A DNA stretch of 64,000 nt from Streptomyces sp. NBC_01485 (GTDB taxonomy: Bacteria; Actinomycetota; Actinomycetes; Streptomycetales; Streptomycetaceae): NCBI RefSeq assembly GCF_036227125.1, contig NZ_CP109435.1:3596001-3660000 (forward strand). The letters run 5' to 3'. The position numbers and the translations under genes were made by a program. Below, in pieces: positions 1-8,385 of the stretch. Below the pieces are notes generated by a model. It did not search any database, was not told the DNA's origin, and was given only the letters and a program-made list of their open reading frames with translations. Within the stretch, counting starts at the first letter, position 1. Every line of letters begins with the position of its first letter.

Positions 1-198
1 CGGGCAACCCCGTGCACGCTCTTCACAGGTTCGGAACCACCCGCCGGAACACCCGTAGGGACACCAGCCGGAACCCGTCGCCGGAAGCCGCCGAAAAAAG
101 TTCTCCGAACCCGCGTAATGGATCCGGCTCCACCCTCTCTCCACTCGTAAGGGCCCAACGGGTGCCCGTACGAGGTCCGTATCGAGAGGAGAACCGAC
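1..198. other. Upstream region of ssgG, non-coding
   Basis: No convincing gene is seen here; the open frames that cross it are shadows of the ssgG region. The last 20 bases carry a purine-rich GAGAGGAG ribosome-binding site about eight bases before the ATG at 199. Promoter elements are presumably within this stretch, but none is clear enough to mark. Confidence 0.6.
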
Positions 199-675
199 AT
201 GCATCACACCGTGGTGGAGCGCGAGCTGGAGCTCAAGCTCATCCTGTCGCCGGAGCGCAGCATCCCCGTCCCGGCCCGGCTCAGCTACCGCAGCGACGAC
301 CCCTTCGCCATCCACGTCGCCTTCCACACCAACTCCGAGCACCCGGTCGACTGGACGTTCGCCCGCGAGCTGCTGGTGGAGGGCGTGTTCCGGCCGTGCG
401 GGCACGGGGACGTGCGGGTGTGGCCGACGAAGGTGAACGGGCGCGGCGTCGTGCTGATGGCGCTGAGTTCGCCGGACGGCGACGCGCTCCTGGAGGCGCC
501 CGCGGCCCAGGTCTCGGCCTGGCTGGAGCGGACGTTGCGGGTGGTGCCCCCGGGGACCGAGGGTGAGCAGCTCGGCATCGACGACGGTCTGGCCGAACTG
601 CTCGCCCCCACCCCGGCCGACGACCTGTGGCTGCGCGACCCGTGGCCGTCGGACGAGTCGAGGGAAGGGGAGTGA
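199..675 (+). CDS. ssgG: SsgA-like sporulation and cell-division regulator (SsgG-like)
   Basis: A 158-residue SsgA-like protein. This family occurs only in morphologically complex actinomycetes and controls septum-site selection and sporulation-specific cell-wall synthesis. The N-terminal half has the family pattern: a short beta-rich start, then the segment around RLSYRSDDPFAI and DVRVWP, followed by a variable acidic C-terminus. There is no signal peptide or membrane segment, so it should act in the cytosol at the division site. The GAGAGGAG ribosome-binding site supports the ATG at 199. Naming it ssgG rests on gene order (ssgG next to a GlcD-type oxidoreductase and hpd in S. coelicolor), not on sequence comparison. 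A strong hairpin terminator follows directly. Confidence 0.88.
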   Translation: MHHTVVERELELKLILSPERSIPVPARLSYRSDDPFAIHVAFHTNSEHPVDWTFARELLVEGVFRPCGHGDVRVWPTKVNGRGVVLMALSSPDGDALLEAPAAQVSAWLERTLRVVPPGTEGEQLGIDDGLAELLAPTPADDLWLRDPWPSDESREGE

Positions 676-678
676 CTC

Positions 679-722
679 CGAAAAACTGTGACACTTCGCT
701 ACCCAGGTGTCACAGTTTTTCG
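679..722. terminator. Bidirectional hairpin terminator between ssgG and the oxidoreductase
   Basis: The arms AAAAACTGTGACAC and GTGTCACAGTTTTT pair perfectly around a 12-base loop. The hairpin sits between two convergent genes, and A and T runs at the two ends suit termination in both directions. Confidence 0.92.
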
Positions 723-781
723 GGAAGGGGGTGTCCCCCCGGCGACCACCGGCGACCACCGGTGACCACGGGCGACCACCG

Positions 782-2191
782 TCAGAACAGCTTGCCGGGG
801 TTGAGGATGCCCAGCGGGTCGAAGGCCGCCTTGACCGCCCGCTGCATCTCCACGCCCACCGGGCCGAGTTCGCGCGCGAGCCACTCCTTCTTCAGCACGC
901 CCACGCCGTGCTCGCCGGTGATGGTGCCGCCGAGTTCCAGGCCGAGGCCCATGATCTCGTCGAAGGACTCGCGGGCGCGACGGCACTCGTCGGGGTCCTG
1001 CGCGTCGAAGCAGACGGTGGGGTGGGTGTTGCCGTCCCCGGCGTGGGCCACGACCCCGATGGTCAACCGGTGCTTCTGCGCGATGCGTTCGACGCCGTCG
1101 AGCAGCTCGCCGAGTCTCGACCGGGGCACGCACACGTCGTCGATCATCGTCGTGCCCTTGACCGCCTCCAGGGCGACGAGCGACGACCGCCGTGCCTGGA
1201 GCAGGAGTTCGGACTCGGCGAAGTCGTCGGCGGGGACCACCTGGGTGGCGCCGGCCGCCTCGCACAGCGCGCCGACGGCGGCGAGGTCGGCGGCCGGGTC
1301 GGGGGTGTCGAAGGCGGCGAGGAGCAGGGCTTCGGTGGTGTCCGGCAGGCCCATGCGGGTCAGGTCGTTGACGGCCCGGACCGTCGTACGGTCCATCAGT
1401 TCGAGGAGGGACGGGACGTGCCCGTCCGCCATGATCCGGCACACCGCGTCGCAGGCGGCGGCCCCGGACGCGAACTCGGCCGCCAGCACCAACTGCCGCG
1501 GCGGCTGCGGCCGCAGCGCCAGGACCGCCCGTACGACGATGCCGAGCGAGCCCTCGGAGCCGACGAACAGGCGGGTGAGGTCGTACCCGGCGACGCCCTT
1601 CGCCGTACGGCGGCCGGTGGACATGAGCCGGCCGTCGGCCAGGACGACGTCCAGGCCGAGGACGTACTCGGCCGTCACCCCGTACTTCACGCAGCACAGG
1701 CCGCCCGAGGCGGTGCCGATGTTGCCGCCGATCGTGCACAGCTCCCAACTGGAGGGATCGGGCGGGTAGTACAGCCCCTGTTCGCCCACCGCGCGGGAGA
1801 GGGTCGCGTTCACGACGCCCGGTTCGACGACGGCGATCCGGTCGACCGGGCTGATCTCGAGGATCCGGTCCATCTTCGTCAGGGAGACCACGACGCAGCC
1901 CTCGGAGGCGTTGGCGCCGCCGGACAGGCCGGTGCGCGCGCCCTGCGGGACGACCGGGACGCGCAGCTCGCTCGCCGTGCGCATGACGTGCTGGACCTCC
2001 TCGACCGTGCGCGGCAGCACGACCACGGCCGGGGTGCCGGCCGGGCAGAAGCTCGCCATGTCGTTGGCGTAGGAGAGCGTGACGTCCGGGTCGGTGAGGA
2101 CGGCGTCGGCGGGCAGGCCGGCGAGGAGACGGTCGAGGAGGTCGCCCGTCGCCACGGACGCGGCGGTGTGTCGTGCTTCCGAACGGCTCAT
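782..2191 (-). CDS. GlcD-type FAD-linked oxidoreductase
   Basis: A 469-residue flavoprotein of the vanillyl-alcohol-oxidase fold (glycolate oxidase subunit GlcD or D-lactate dehydrogenase group), oxidising a 2-hydroxyacid with FAD. The FAD-binding motif PVVPQGARTGLSGGA is near residue 83, and the FAD segment IGGNIGTASGG is near residue 150. C-terminal signatures HAGDGNTHP and GEHGVG bear the conserved catalytic histidines of the family. There is no membrane segment. The ATG at 2191 is chosen over an in-frame TTG six bases upstream. It is divergent from the TPR gene, with only 89 bases between them. The natural substrate cannot be read from sequence; glycolate or D-lactate is most likely. Confidence 0.88.
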   Translation of the reverse strand: MSRSEARHTAASVATGDLLDRLLAGLPADAVLTDPDVTLSYANDMASFCPAGTPAVVVLPRTVEEVQHVMRTASELRVPVVPQGARTGLSGGANASEGCVVVSLTKMDRILEISPVDRIAVVEPGVVNATLSRAVGEQGLYYPPDPSSWELCTIGGNIGTASGGLCCVKYGVTAEYVLGLDVVLADGRLMSTGRRTAKGVAGYDLTRLFVGSEGSLGIVVRAVLALRPQPPRQLVLAAEFASGAAACDAVCRIMADGHVPSLLELMDRTTVRAVNDLTRMGLPDTTEALLLAAFDTPDPAADLAAVGALCEAAGATQVVPADDFAESELLLQARRSSLVALEAVKGTTMIDDVCVPRSRLGELLDGVERIAQKHRLTIGVVAHAGDGNTHPTVCFDAQDPDECRRARESFDEIMGLGLELGGTITGEHGVGVLKKEWLARELGPVGVEMQRAVKAAFDPLGILNPGKLF

Positions 2192-2280
2192 GATCAAAGG
2201 TTCGCACCCGGGGCCATCGGTGTGAACCCCGTCCGGCCACCCCTTCGGCTGACGTCCTCCGGTCGCCGTACTGCCGCACA

Positions 2281-3687
2281 GTGAGCGCCATGGAGAGGGA
2301 GAAGGTCTCTTGGTTGCGTCGGCGGCTGCTGCTCGTCGGCTCGCTCGTGGGGTGTCTCGTGCTGGGCGGCGGGGTGCTGATGTGCCTGCCGGGCGACGAG
2401 CCCGCCGTCCGCTCGGCGCCGGCGGCGGGGGCGCAGGCGGGCACGGCGGTCCGGGCGGGGGTGCCGGCCGCGCTGCCCGATCTGGCGGTGCTGATCGGCG
2501 AGCGCGAGAGCCGGGTGCGGGCGCATCCGCGGGACGCGCGGTCCTGGACGGTGCTCGCCGCGGCCTACGTCGAACAGGGCCGGCGCACCGCCGACGCGGC
2601 CCTCCTCTACCCCAAGGCCGAGCAGGCGCTGCGGACCTCGCTGAAGGTGCGCCCCAAGAACAACGCCGAGGCCCTCGACGGCCTGGCCGCGCTGGCCAAC
2701 GCGCGCCGCGACTTCCCCGCCGCCCTGGCCTTCGGCGAGGCCGCGCGCAAGCTGGCGCCGGCCCGCTGGACGACGTATCCGCAGCTCATCGACGCGTACA
2801 CCGGGCTCGGCGACTACAAGAAGGCCCGCAAGGCGCTCGACAGGCTGACCGCGCTGCACTCCGGTCCCGCCGTGCGGGCGCGGGCGGCGGGCGTCTACTG
2901 GGAACGGGGCCGACGCGAGGACGCGCAGGCCGCGCTGGCCGACGCGGCGGCCGGCGCCACCGCCCCCGCCGAGCAGGCGGCCTGGCTGGAGCGGGCCGGG
3001 GAGTTCGCCTGGGAACGCGGCGAGCGGGAGGACGCGCTGCGGCACTTCCAGGAGGCGGTGCGGCTCGACCCCGACCAGCGGGCCGCGCAGGCCGGGCAGG
3101 GGCGTGCGCTGGCGGCCCTGGGGCGGACGTCGGAGGCGCTGAGCGCGTACCGGACGGCGCTCGCCCGGCAGCCGCTGCCGCAGTACGCGCTGGAGCTGGG
3201 CGAACTGTACGAGTCGCTGGGGCTCGCGCAGGCGGCGCGCGTGCAGTACGACCTGCTGCGGGCGCGGGTCCGGACGGACGCGGCGGGCGGGGTCGACGGG
3301 GACCTGGTGCTGGGCCTCTTCGAGGCCGACCACGGGGATCCGGCGTCGGCGGTCCGACGGCTGCGCGCCGAGTGGCGTCGGCAGCCGGGGATCCCGGTCG
3401 CGGACGCGCTGGGCTGGGCGCTGCACCGGGCCGGCGACGACAAGGAGGCGGTGAAGTTCGCCGCGATCGCCACCGACCGGGTGCACGGGGGCGCGGTGCA
3501 CAGCGCGCCGTACCTCTACCACCGGGCCATGACCGAGCGGAGCCTGCGGCAGGACGGGCCGGCCCGCCGGCACCTCCAGGAGGCGTTGCGGATCAACCCG
3601 TACTTCTCGCCGCTGCTCGCCCCGGCCGCCCGCGCCACGCTGACGGAACTGGGCGCCGAGCCGGCCCCGGCGGACCTGCCCGAGTAA
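2281..3687 (+). CDS. Membrane-anchored tetratricopeptide-repeat protein
   Basis: A 468-residue protein. Arg-rich residues 9-15 and a hydrophobic stretch at about 16-35 look like an N-terminal membrane anchor or uncleaved signal. The remainder is alpha-helical TPR solenoid: units such as WTVLAAAYVEQGR, ALRHFQEAVRLDPDQ and LGRTSEALSAYRTAL recur from about residue 75 to 440, implying a protein-protein interaction scaffold outside the membrane. No catalytic motif is seen. The start could be the GTG at 2281 or the ATG at 2290; neither has a good ribosome-binding site. The biological role is unknown. Confidence 0.8.
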   Translation: MSAMEREKVSWLRRRLLLVGSLVGCLVLGGGVLMCLPGDEPAVRSAPAAGAQAGTAVRAGVPAALPDLAVLIGERESRVRAHPRDARSWTVLAAAYVEQGRRTADAALLYPKAEQALRTSLKVRPKNNAEALDGLAALANARRDFPAALAFGEAARKLAPARWTTYPQLIDAYTGLGDYKKARKALDRLTALHSGPAVRARAAGVYWERGRREDAQAALADAAAGATAPAEQAAWLERAGEFAWERGEREDALRHFQEAVRLDPDQRAAQAGQGRALAALGRTSEALSAYRTALARQPLPQYALELGELYESLGLAQAARVQYDLLRARVRTDAAGGVDGDLVLGLFEADHGDPASAVRRLRAEWRRQPGIPVADALGWALHRAGDDKEAVKFAAIATDRVHGGAVHSAPYLYHRAMTERSLRQDGPARRHLQEALRINPYFSPLLAPAARATLTELGAEPAPADLPE

Positions 3688-3708
3688 CCCGGCCCCGGCC
3701 CGGTGGGC

Positions 3709-4854
3709 CTACAGGTTGCCGCGCTTCTCCTGCTCGCGCTCGATCGCCTCGAACAGGGCCTTGAAGTTGCCCTTGCCGAAGCCCATCGAGCCGTGCCGTT
3801 CGATGATCTCGAAGAAGACGGTCGGCCGGTCCTGGACCGGCTTGGTGAAGATCTGCAGCAGGTAGCCGTCCTCGTCGCGGTCGGCGAGGATCCTCAGCTC
3901 GCGCAGGGTCTCGACGGGGACGCGGGTGTCGCCGACCCACTCGCCGAGGGTGTCGTAGTAGGAGTCGGGGGTGTTCAGGAACTGGACGCCCGCCGCGCGC
4001 ATGGTCCGTACCGTCTGCACGATGTCGCCGGTGTTGAGCGCGATGTGCTGGACGCCCGCGCCGCCGTAGAACTCCAGGTACTCGTCGATCTGGGACTTCT
4101 TCTTGGCGATGGCGGGCTCGTTGATCGGGAACTTGACCTTGAGCGTGCCGTCGGCGACGACCTTGGACATGAGGGCGCTGTACTCGGTGGCGATGTCGTC
4201 GCCCACGAACTCCTTCATGTTCGTGAAGCCCATGACCTTGTTGTAGAAGCCGACCCACTCGTTCATCCGGCCGAGCTCGACGTTGCCGACGCAGTGGTCG
4301 ATCGCCTGGAAGGTGCGGTGGGCGCGCGGTTCGACGATCGGGGCGGCGGCGACGTAGCCGGGGAGGTAGGGGCCGTCGTAGCCGGAGCGGTCGACGAGGG
4401 TGTGGCGGGTCTCGCCGTACGTCGCGATCGCGGCCAGCACCACCGTGCCGTGCTCGTCCTTCAGCTCGTACGGCTCGGCGACCGGGCGCGCGCCGTGCTC
4501 GATCGCGTAGGCGTACGCGGCGCGGGCGTCCGGGACCTCGATGGCGAGGTCGACGACGCCGTCGCCGTGCTCGGCCACGTGCCCGGCGAGGAAGTGGCCC
4601 CAGGTGGTGGCGGGCTTGACGACGGAGGTGAGGACGAAGCGGGCCGAGCCGTTCGTGAGGACGTACGAGGCGGTCTCGCGGCTGCCCGTCTCCGGTCCGG
4701 AGTAGGCGACCAGCGTCATGCCGAAGGCGGTGGAGTAGTAGTGCGCCGCCTGCTTGGCGTTGCCCACGGCGAAGACGACCGCGTCCATTCCCTTCACCGG
4801 GAAGGGATCGGCCTGCCGGGCGGTGTCGGGAGTGTGGTGTGTGGTCTGCGTCAT
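3709..4854 (-). CDS. hpd: 4-hydroxyphenylpyruvate dioxygenase
   Basis: A 381-residue enzyme converting 4-hydroxyphenylpyruvate and O2 to homogentisate in tyrosine catabolism; the same product can feed ochronotic pigment. The duplicated vicinal-oxygen-chelate fold is visible. The iron ligands are readable as His in AIDHCVGN, His in GVQHIALN and Glu in FFEIIERHG. The C-terminal GFGKGNFKALFEAIEREQ is the family signature. The start is the ATG at 4854 (MTQTTHH), not the longer frame at 4902; this gives the normal 381 residues and has GAGG about ten bases upstream. It is divergent from an Lrp/AsnC gene, which probably regulates it. Confidence 0.96.
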   Translation of the reverse strand: MTQTTHHTPDTARQADPFPVKGMDAVVFAVGNAKQAAHYYSTAFGMTLVAYSGPETGSRETASYVLTNGSARFVLTSVVKPATTWGHFLAGHVAEHGDGVVDLAIEVPDARAAYAYAIEHGARPVAEPYELKDEHGTVVLAAIATYGETRHTLVDRSGYDGPYLPGYVAAAPIVEPRAHRTFQAIDHCVGNVELGRMNEWVGFYNKVMGFTNMKEFVGDDIATEYSALMSKVVADGTLKVKFPINEPAIAKKKSQIDEYLEFYGGAGVQHIALNTGDIVQTVRTMRAAGVQFLNTPDSYYDTLGEWVGDTRVPVETLRELRILADRDEDGYLLQIFTKPVQDRPTVFFEIIERHGSMGFGKGNFKALFEAIEREQEKRGNL

Positions 4855-4955
4855 GACGAAAGCCTCGCGCCGGGCAGCAAGGTGCGCAATAGTTCGCTCC
4901 ATCGCTGGGCAATGTGTGCAGCGGTACGACGGTTTCTGCGGGCTTTCTGTACAGG
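4855..4955. promoter_or_regulatory. hpd / Lrp-AsnC divergent intergenic region
   Basis: This 101-base region must contain both divergent promoters and the probable Lrp/AsnC operator. The heptamers GCGCAAT (4884-4890) and GGGCAAT (4907-4913) lie 23 bases apart on the same strand, and the second overlaps the dyad-like GCAATGTGTGCA. The arrangement is suggestive only. Confidence 0.4.
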
Positions 4956-5498
4956 GTGACCATCACGGTGACGATCTCGGAGGCGGGCGGCGTGGCGATC
5001 GATCATCTGGACGGCCGGATCATCGTGCTGCTGGCGCGGGAGCCGCGGATCGGGGTGCTGGAGATGTCCCGGCGGCTGGGAGTGGCCCGGGGGACCGTGC
5101 AGGCGCGGCTCGACCGGCTTCAGTCGAGCGGAGTCATCCGGGGATTCGGCCCGGAGGTCGATCCGGCGGCCCTCGGCTACCCGGTCACCGCGTTCGCCAC
5201 GCTGCAGATCCGGCAGGGGCAAGGGGCCGACGTACGGGCGCACTTGGGATCCGTCCCGGAGGTGCTGGAGCTGCACACCACCACCGGCGGCGGGGACATG
5301 CTGTGCCGGCTGGTGGCCCGGTCCAACGCCGATCTCCAGCGGGTGATCGACCTGGTCGTCGGTTTTGATGGCATTGTCCGGGCCTCCACCGCGATCGTGA
5401 TGGAGAACCCCGTTCCGCTGCGGATCATCCCGCTGGTGGAGCAGGCGGCCGCACAGGCCCTGGACGACCGGGAAGGGCCTGGCCGGCCTGTGGGGTGA
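4956..5498 (+). CDS. Lrp/AsnC-family transcriptional regulator
   Basis: A 180-residue regulator. An N-terminal AsnC-type helix-turn-helix (LDGRIIVLLAREPRIGVLEM, then RRLGVARGTVQARLDRLQSSGVI split across the turn) is followed by a RAM/AsnC ligand-binding domain with the TGGGDMLCRLVA strand and a C-terminal helix. Such proteins form dimers to octamers and sense amino acids or related acids. Divergence from hpd makes control of tyrosine degradation the obvious inference. The GTG at 4956 is preferred over a GTG at 4914, because the shorter form begins close to the helix-turn-helix as usual and leaves room for a promoter. The gene ends six bases before the damaged permease frame. Confidence 0.88.
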   Translation: MTITVTISEAGGVAIDHLDGRIIVLLAREPRIGVLEMSRRLGVARGTVQARLDRLQSSGVIRGFGPEVDPAALGYPVTAFATLQIRQGQGADVRAHLGSVPEVLELHTTTGGGDMLCRLVARSNADLQRVIDLVVGFDGIVRASTAIVMENPVPLRIIPLVEQAAAQALDDREGPGRPVG

Positions 5499-5504
5499 GG
5501 GCGT

Positions 5505-5688
5505 GTGAGCTCCTGGGAGTACCTGGCCGACCGGCACCGGCAACTGCTCACCGACGCCTGTCAACACGCCGGCGTCGTCTTCCAGTGCATGGTCGTGGCG
5601 ACCCTGCTGGGCGTGCTGATCGGGGTCGTCGCCTACCGCAGCGACTGGGGCGGCAACCTCGCCGCCACCGCCACCTCCACCATCGGCC
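5505..5688 (+). pseudogene. 5' fragment of osmoprotectant ABC permease (OpuCB/ProW-like), truncated
   Basis: A GTG start opens a frame (SSWEYLADRHRQLLTDACQH, then a hydrophobic segment) that matches the N-terminus of an OpuC-type betaine/choline permease through the first membrane helix to LAATATSTI at about codon 60. A full protein would continue with several more helices. Instead the reading frame is lost at about 5685, and the next recognisable protein sequence is a different permease in another frame. This indicates an internal deletion. The deleted interval should have held the rest of this permease and, by family gene order, the ATPase gene. Confidence 0.75.
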
Positions 5689-6285
5689 CTGTGGCAGCAG
5701 GTCCAACTGACCGTGATCTCCACCTTCTTCGTGCTGGTCATCGCGATCCCGCTGGGCATCCTGCTCACCCGGCGCAGGTTCCGCAGGGCGACCCCGGTCG
5801 CGCTGGCCCTCGCCAACATGGGGCAGGCGACCCCCGCGATCGGTCTGCTGGCGCTGCTGGTGATCTGGCTGGGCATCGGCCGCCGGGCCGCCCTGATCGG
5901 CATCATCGCCTACGCCATCCTGCCCGTGCTCTCCAACACCGTGGCGGGGCTGAAGGCCAACGACCCGACGCTGCTGGAGGCGGCCCGCGGGATCGGCATG
6001 TCCCCCACCGGGGTGCTGTCCCGGGTGGAACTGCCGCTGGCGATGCCGCTGATCCTGGCGGGCGTACGGACGGCTCTCGTCCTCAACGTCGGCACGGCGA
6101 CCCTGGCGACCTTCGGCGGGGGCGGCGGCCTGGGCGTCCTGATCACGGCCGGCATCACCAACCAGCGCATGCCGGTCCTGGTCCTCGGCTCGATCCTCAC
6201 CGTGTCCCTGGCCCTGCTGGTCGACTGGCTGGCCTCCCTGGCCGAGGTACTGCTGCGGCCACGGGGACTGGAGGCGGGGAAGTGA
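5689..6285 (+). pseudogene. 3' portion of a second osmoprotectant ABC permease, lacking its N-terminus
   Basis: From LWQQVQLTVISTFF onward (frame of the GTG at 5713) this is a clear OpuC/ProW-type permease with about five membrane helices and the cytoplasmic EAA loop ANDPTLLEAARGIGMSPTGVL. About 199 codons are present. The normal N-terminal residues and start are missing, and the sequence joins directly, out of frame, to the fragment of permease 1. Reinitiation at the GTG at 5713 could give a 190-residue protein, so residual function cannot be excluded. Its stop overlaps the start of the binding-protein gene (GTGA). Confidence 0.75.
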
Positions 6286-7277
6286 GCAGGGCGGCGAGAA
6301 GGCGGAGGTCCTGGGCGGTGAGCAGGGTGCGGTGTCTGGCCGGGGGGCTGGTGCTTCTGGCGGCGTCCGGCTGCGGACTGAGCAGCGGCTCCCCCATGGT
6401 CGACGACGTCTCCCCCGGCTCCATCGGGCAGGGCGAGCCGCTCGAGGGCGCTCAACTGACCGTGACGTCCAAGTCGTTCACCGAGAACCTCATCCTCGGC
6501 GCGATGATCGGCATCGCCTTCCAGGCGGCCGGCGCGGACGTGCTGGACCGCACCGGCATCCAGGGTTCCATCGGCAGCCGGGAGGCGGTCCGCAAGGGCG
6601 ACGCCGACGCCATGTACGAGTACACGGGCACGGCGTGGATCACGTACATGGGCAACAGCGAGCCCGTCACCGACCCGCAGGCGCAGTGGCGGGCGGTCCG
6701 GGACGCCGACCTGAGGAACGGGGTGACCTGGCTGCCGCAGTCCCGGCTGGACAACACCTACGCGCTGGCCATGAACCAGGCCAACCACAAGAAGTACCGC
6801 ACCAGGACGCTGTCGCAGGTGGCCGCGCTGTCGAAGTCGGACCCGAGCGCCGTAACACTGTGTGTGGAGGGCGAGTTCGCCAACCGGGCGGACGGGCTGC
6901 CGGGGATGGAGAAGGCGTACGGCATGAACGTGGCGTCGTCCCGGATCACGCAGATGGACACCGGGATCATCTACACCCAGGCGGCGAAAGGGAGTTGCGT
7001 CTACGGGGAGGTGTACACCACCGACGGCCGCATCAAGTCGATGAACCTGGTCGTGATGGACGACGACAAGGACTTCTTCCCCAACTACAACGCGGCCCCC
7101 GTGGTCAACTCCAAGGCGCTGAAGAGGTGGCCGGCGATCGCGGGCCTGCTGAACCCGATCACGAAGAAGCTCGACAACACGGTGGCACGGGAGCTGAACG
7201 CCAAGGTGGACGTCGAGGGGGAGGATCCGCATCAGGTGGCGCTGGAGTGGATGAAGGACGAGGGGTTCGTCAAGTAG
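6282..7277 (+). CDS. Glycine betaine/choline-type substrate-binding lipoprotein of an ABC importer
   Basis: A 331-residue OpuAC-family binding protein. The Arg-rich N-terminus, hydrophobic core and lipobox LAASGC (Cys near residue 31) mark it as a lipoprotein. The mature part begins with the family start LTVTSKSFTENLILG, followed by GIQGSIGSREAVRKGDADA and YEYTGTAWITY, typical of quaternary-amine binding proteins. The GTG at 6282 overlaps the permease stop. The upstream reading frame has no stop back to 5505, a chance effect of high GC. The binding protein looks intact, but its permeases are damaged and no ATPase gene is nearby, so the importer is probably non-functional. Confidence 0.9.
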   Translation: MSRAARRRRSWAVSRVRCLAGGLVLLAASGCGLSSGSPMVDDVSPGSIGQGEPLEGAQLTVTSKSFTENLILGAMIGIAFQAAGADVLDRTGIQGSIGSREAVRKGDADAMYEYTGTAWITYMGNSEPVTDPQAQWRAVRDADLRNGVTWLPQSRLDNTYALAMNQANHKKYRTRTLSQVAALSKSDPSAVTLCVEGEFANRADGLPGMEKAYGMNVASSRITQMDTGIIYTQAAKGSCVYGEVYTTDGRIKSMNLVVMDDDKDFFPNYNAAPVVNSKALKRWPAIAGLLNPITKKLDNTVARELNAKVDVEGEDPHQVALEWMKDEGFVK

Positions 7278-7308
7278 CCCCCGCCGGAGGCCTCTTGGGG
7301 GACGTGGT

Positions 7309-8100
7309 TCAGCAGCTCGGTACCGAGCCCTTCCCCTTCTCCAGCGCTACGAGTGCGCTCACCGCGCCCTTGAGCGTGGTGACCGGGATCAGCCGCAGGC
7401 CCTTGGGCAGGTCGGTCTTCGCGTCGCCGCACTCGTCCTTCGGCACGAGGAACACCGTCGCCCCGTCGCGCCGGGCGGCCTGCGTCTTCAGGGCGACGCC
7501 GCCGACCGCGCCGACCTTGCCGTCGGCGTCGATGGTCCCGGTGCCGGCGATCGTGCGGCCGCCCGTGAGGTCGCCGCCGCCGCCGTCGCCGTCGAGCTTG
7601 TCGACGACGCCGAGCGAGAACAGCAGCCCCGCGCTGGGACCGCCCACGTCGGACAGTCTCAGCGTGACCTTGATGCCGTCGCCGGTCCGGTCGAGGTACT
7701 TCAGGGCGGCCTCGGCGGCGGCGTCCTGGGACTGCCGCATCTGCTCGGTGTTGTGCTGCTCGATCTCCTTGGTGCTCTCCCCGCTGGGGTACACGGAGTC
7801 GCGCGGCATGATCGCCTGGTCGGCGCGGAACCAGCCGTCGATCACATCGCCGAGCGAGACGTCCGCGTCGGGGCCGGTCGCCTCGATCGTCGTCATCCGC
7901 AACTGTCCGCTCGTGTCCCGGGTGGGCGCGCCGGAGACCGTGATGACCTGGTCGCCCTTGTTCTCGCCGAGGACGTTCGCCGTCATGCCCGGCTGCGCCA
8001 CCGAGAACGGCAGCGGCGCGAAAGCGGCCATGGCGAGCAGCGCCACGAGGGGCAGGGCGCAGACGGTGAGGGCCTTGGGGCGTGAGAGACGAGAGAGCAC
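7309..8100 (-). CDS. Membrane-anchored Lon-like (S16) protease without a PDZ domain
   Basis: A 263-residue protein. Residues 1-30 form a signal anchor (SRLSRPKALTVCALPLVALL). The C-terminal half is a Lon/S16 proteolytic domain: the nucleophile Ser lies in VGGPSAGLLFSLGV and the dyad Lys in GGVALKTQAA, preceded by GTGTIDADGKVGAVGG. Relatives of the YlbL group normally carry a PDZ domain between anchor and protease, but the roughly 110 residues here do not read as PDZ. The GTG at 8100 is preferred; the longer frame runs into repetitive non-coding DNA. Expected to act outside the membrane on unknown substrates. Confidence 0.85.
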   Translation of the reverse strand: MLSRLSRPKALTVCALPLVALLAMAAFAPLPFSVAQPGMTANVLGENKGDQVITVSGAPTRDTSGQLRMTTIEATGPDADVSLGDVIDGWFRADQAIMPRDSVYPSGESTKEIEQHNTEQMRQSQDAAAEAALKYLDRTGDGIKVTLRLSDVGGPSAGLLFSLGVVDKLDGDGGGGDLTGGRTIAGTGTIDADGKVGAVGGVALKTQAARRDGATVFLVPKDECGDAKTDLPKGLRLIPVTTLKGAVSALVALEKGKGSVPSC

Positions 8101-8114
8101 GGGGTCAATGTAAC

Positions 8115-8227
8115 CGCCGGGCCTGCGCAGACGACCGCGCAGGTACAGCCCACAGGCACAGCGCGCAGGCACAGCACAGGCACGCCGGGCCTGCGCAGAC
8201 GACCGCGCAGGTACAGCCCACAGGCAC
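8115..8227. repeat. Two 45-bp direct repeats, period 68 bp
   Basis: Copies at 8115-8159 and 8183-8227 begin CGCCGGGCCTGCGCAGACGA and end CACAGGCAC. Shorter CGCGCAGG(C/T)ACAG units fill the spacer and continue to about 8250. The block lies directly upstream of the Lon-like protease and would be in its promoter or leader. Confidence 0.88.
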
Positions 8228-8385
8228 GCCGACACAGCGCGCAGGTACAGGCAGCCTGCGGGCAGTCGTACCGCTTGGGTGCGTCACGGGCGAGCCGCTG
8301 GGGCGTCACGGGTGGGCGCGGGCGGCACCCGCCAAGCACCCCCGCGAGCGCCCGGCACCAGCCCACGGCACCCGCCCAGTGAACG
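8228..8385. other. Intergenic, no gene seen
   Basis: Degenerate continuation of the repeat block, then GC-rich DNA rich in CACCCGC and CACGG words up to the IclR stop. No coding or RNA signal is recognised. Confidence 0.5.
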
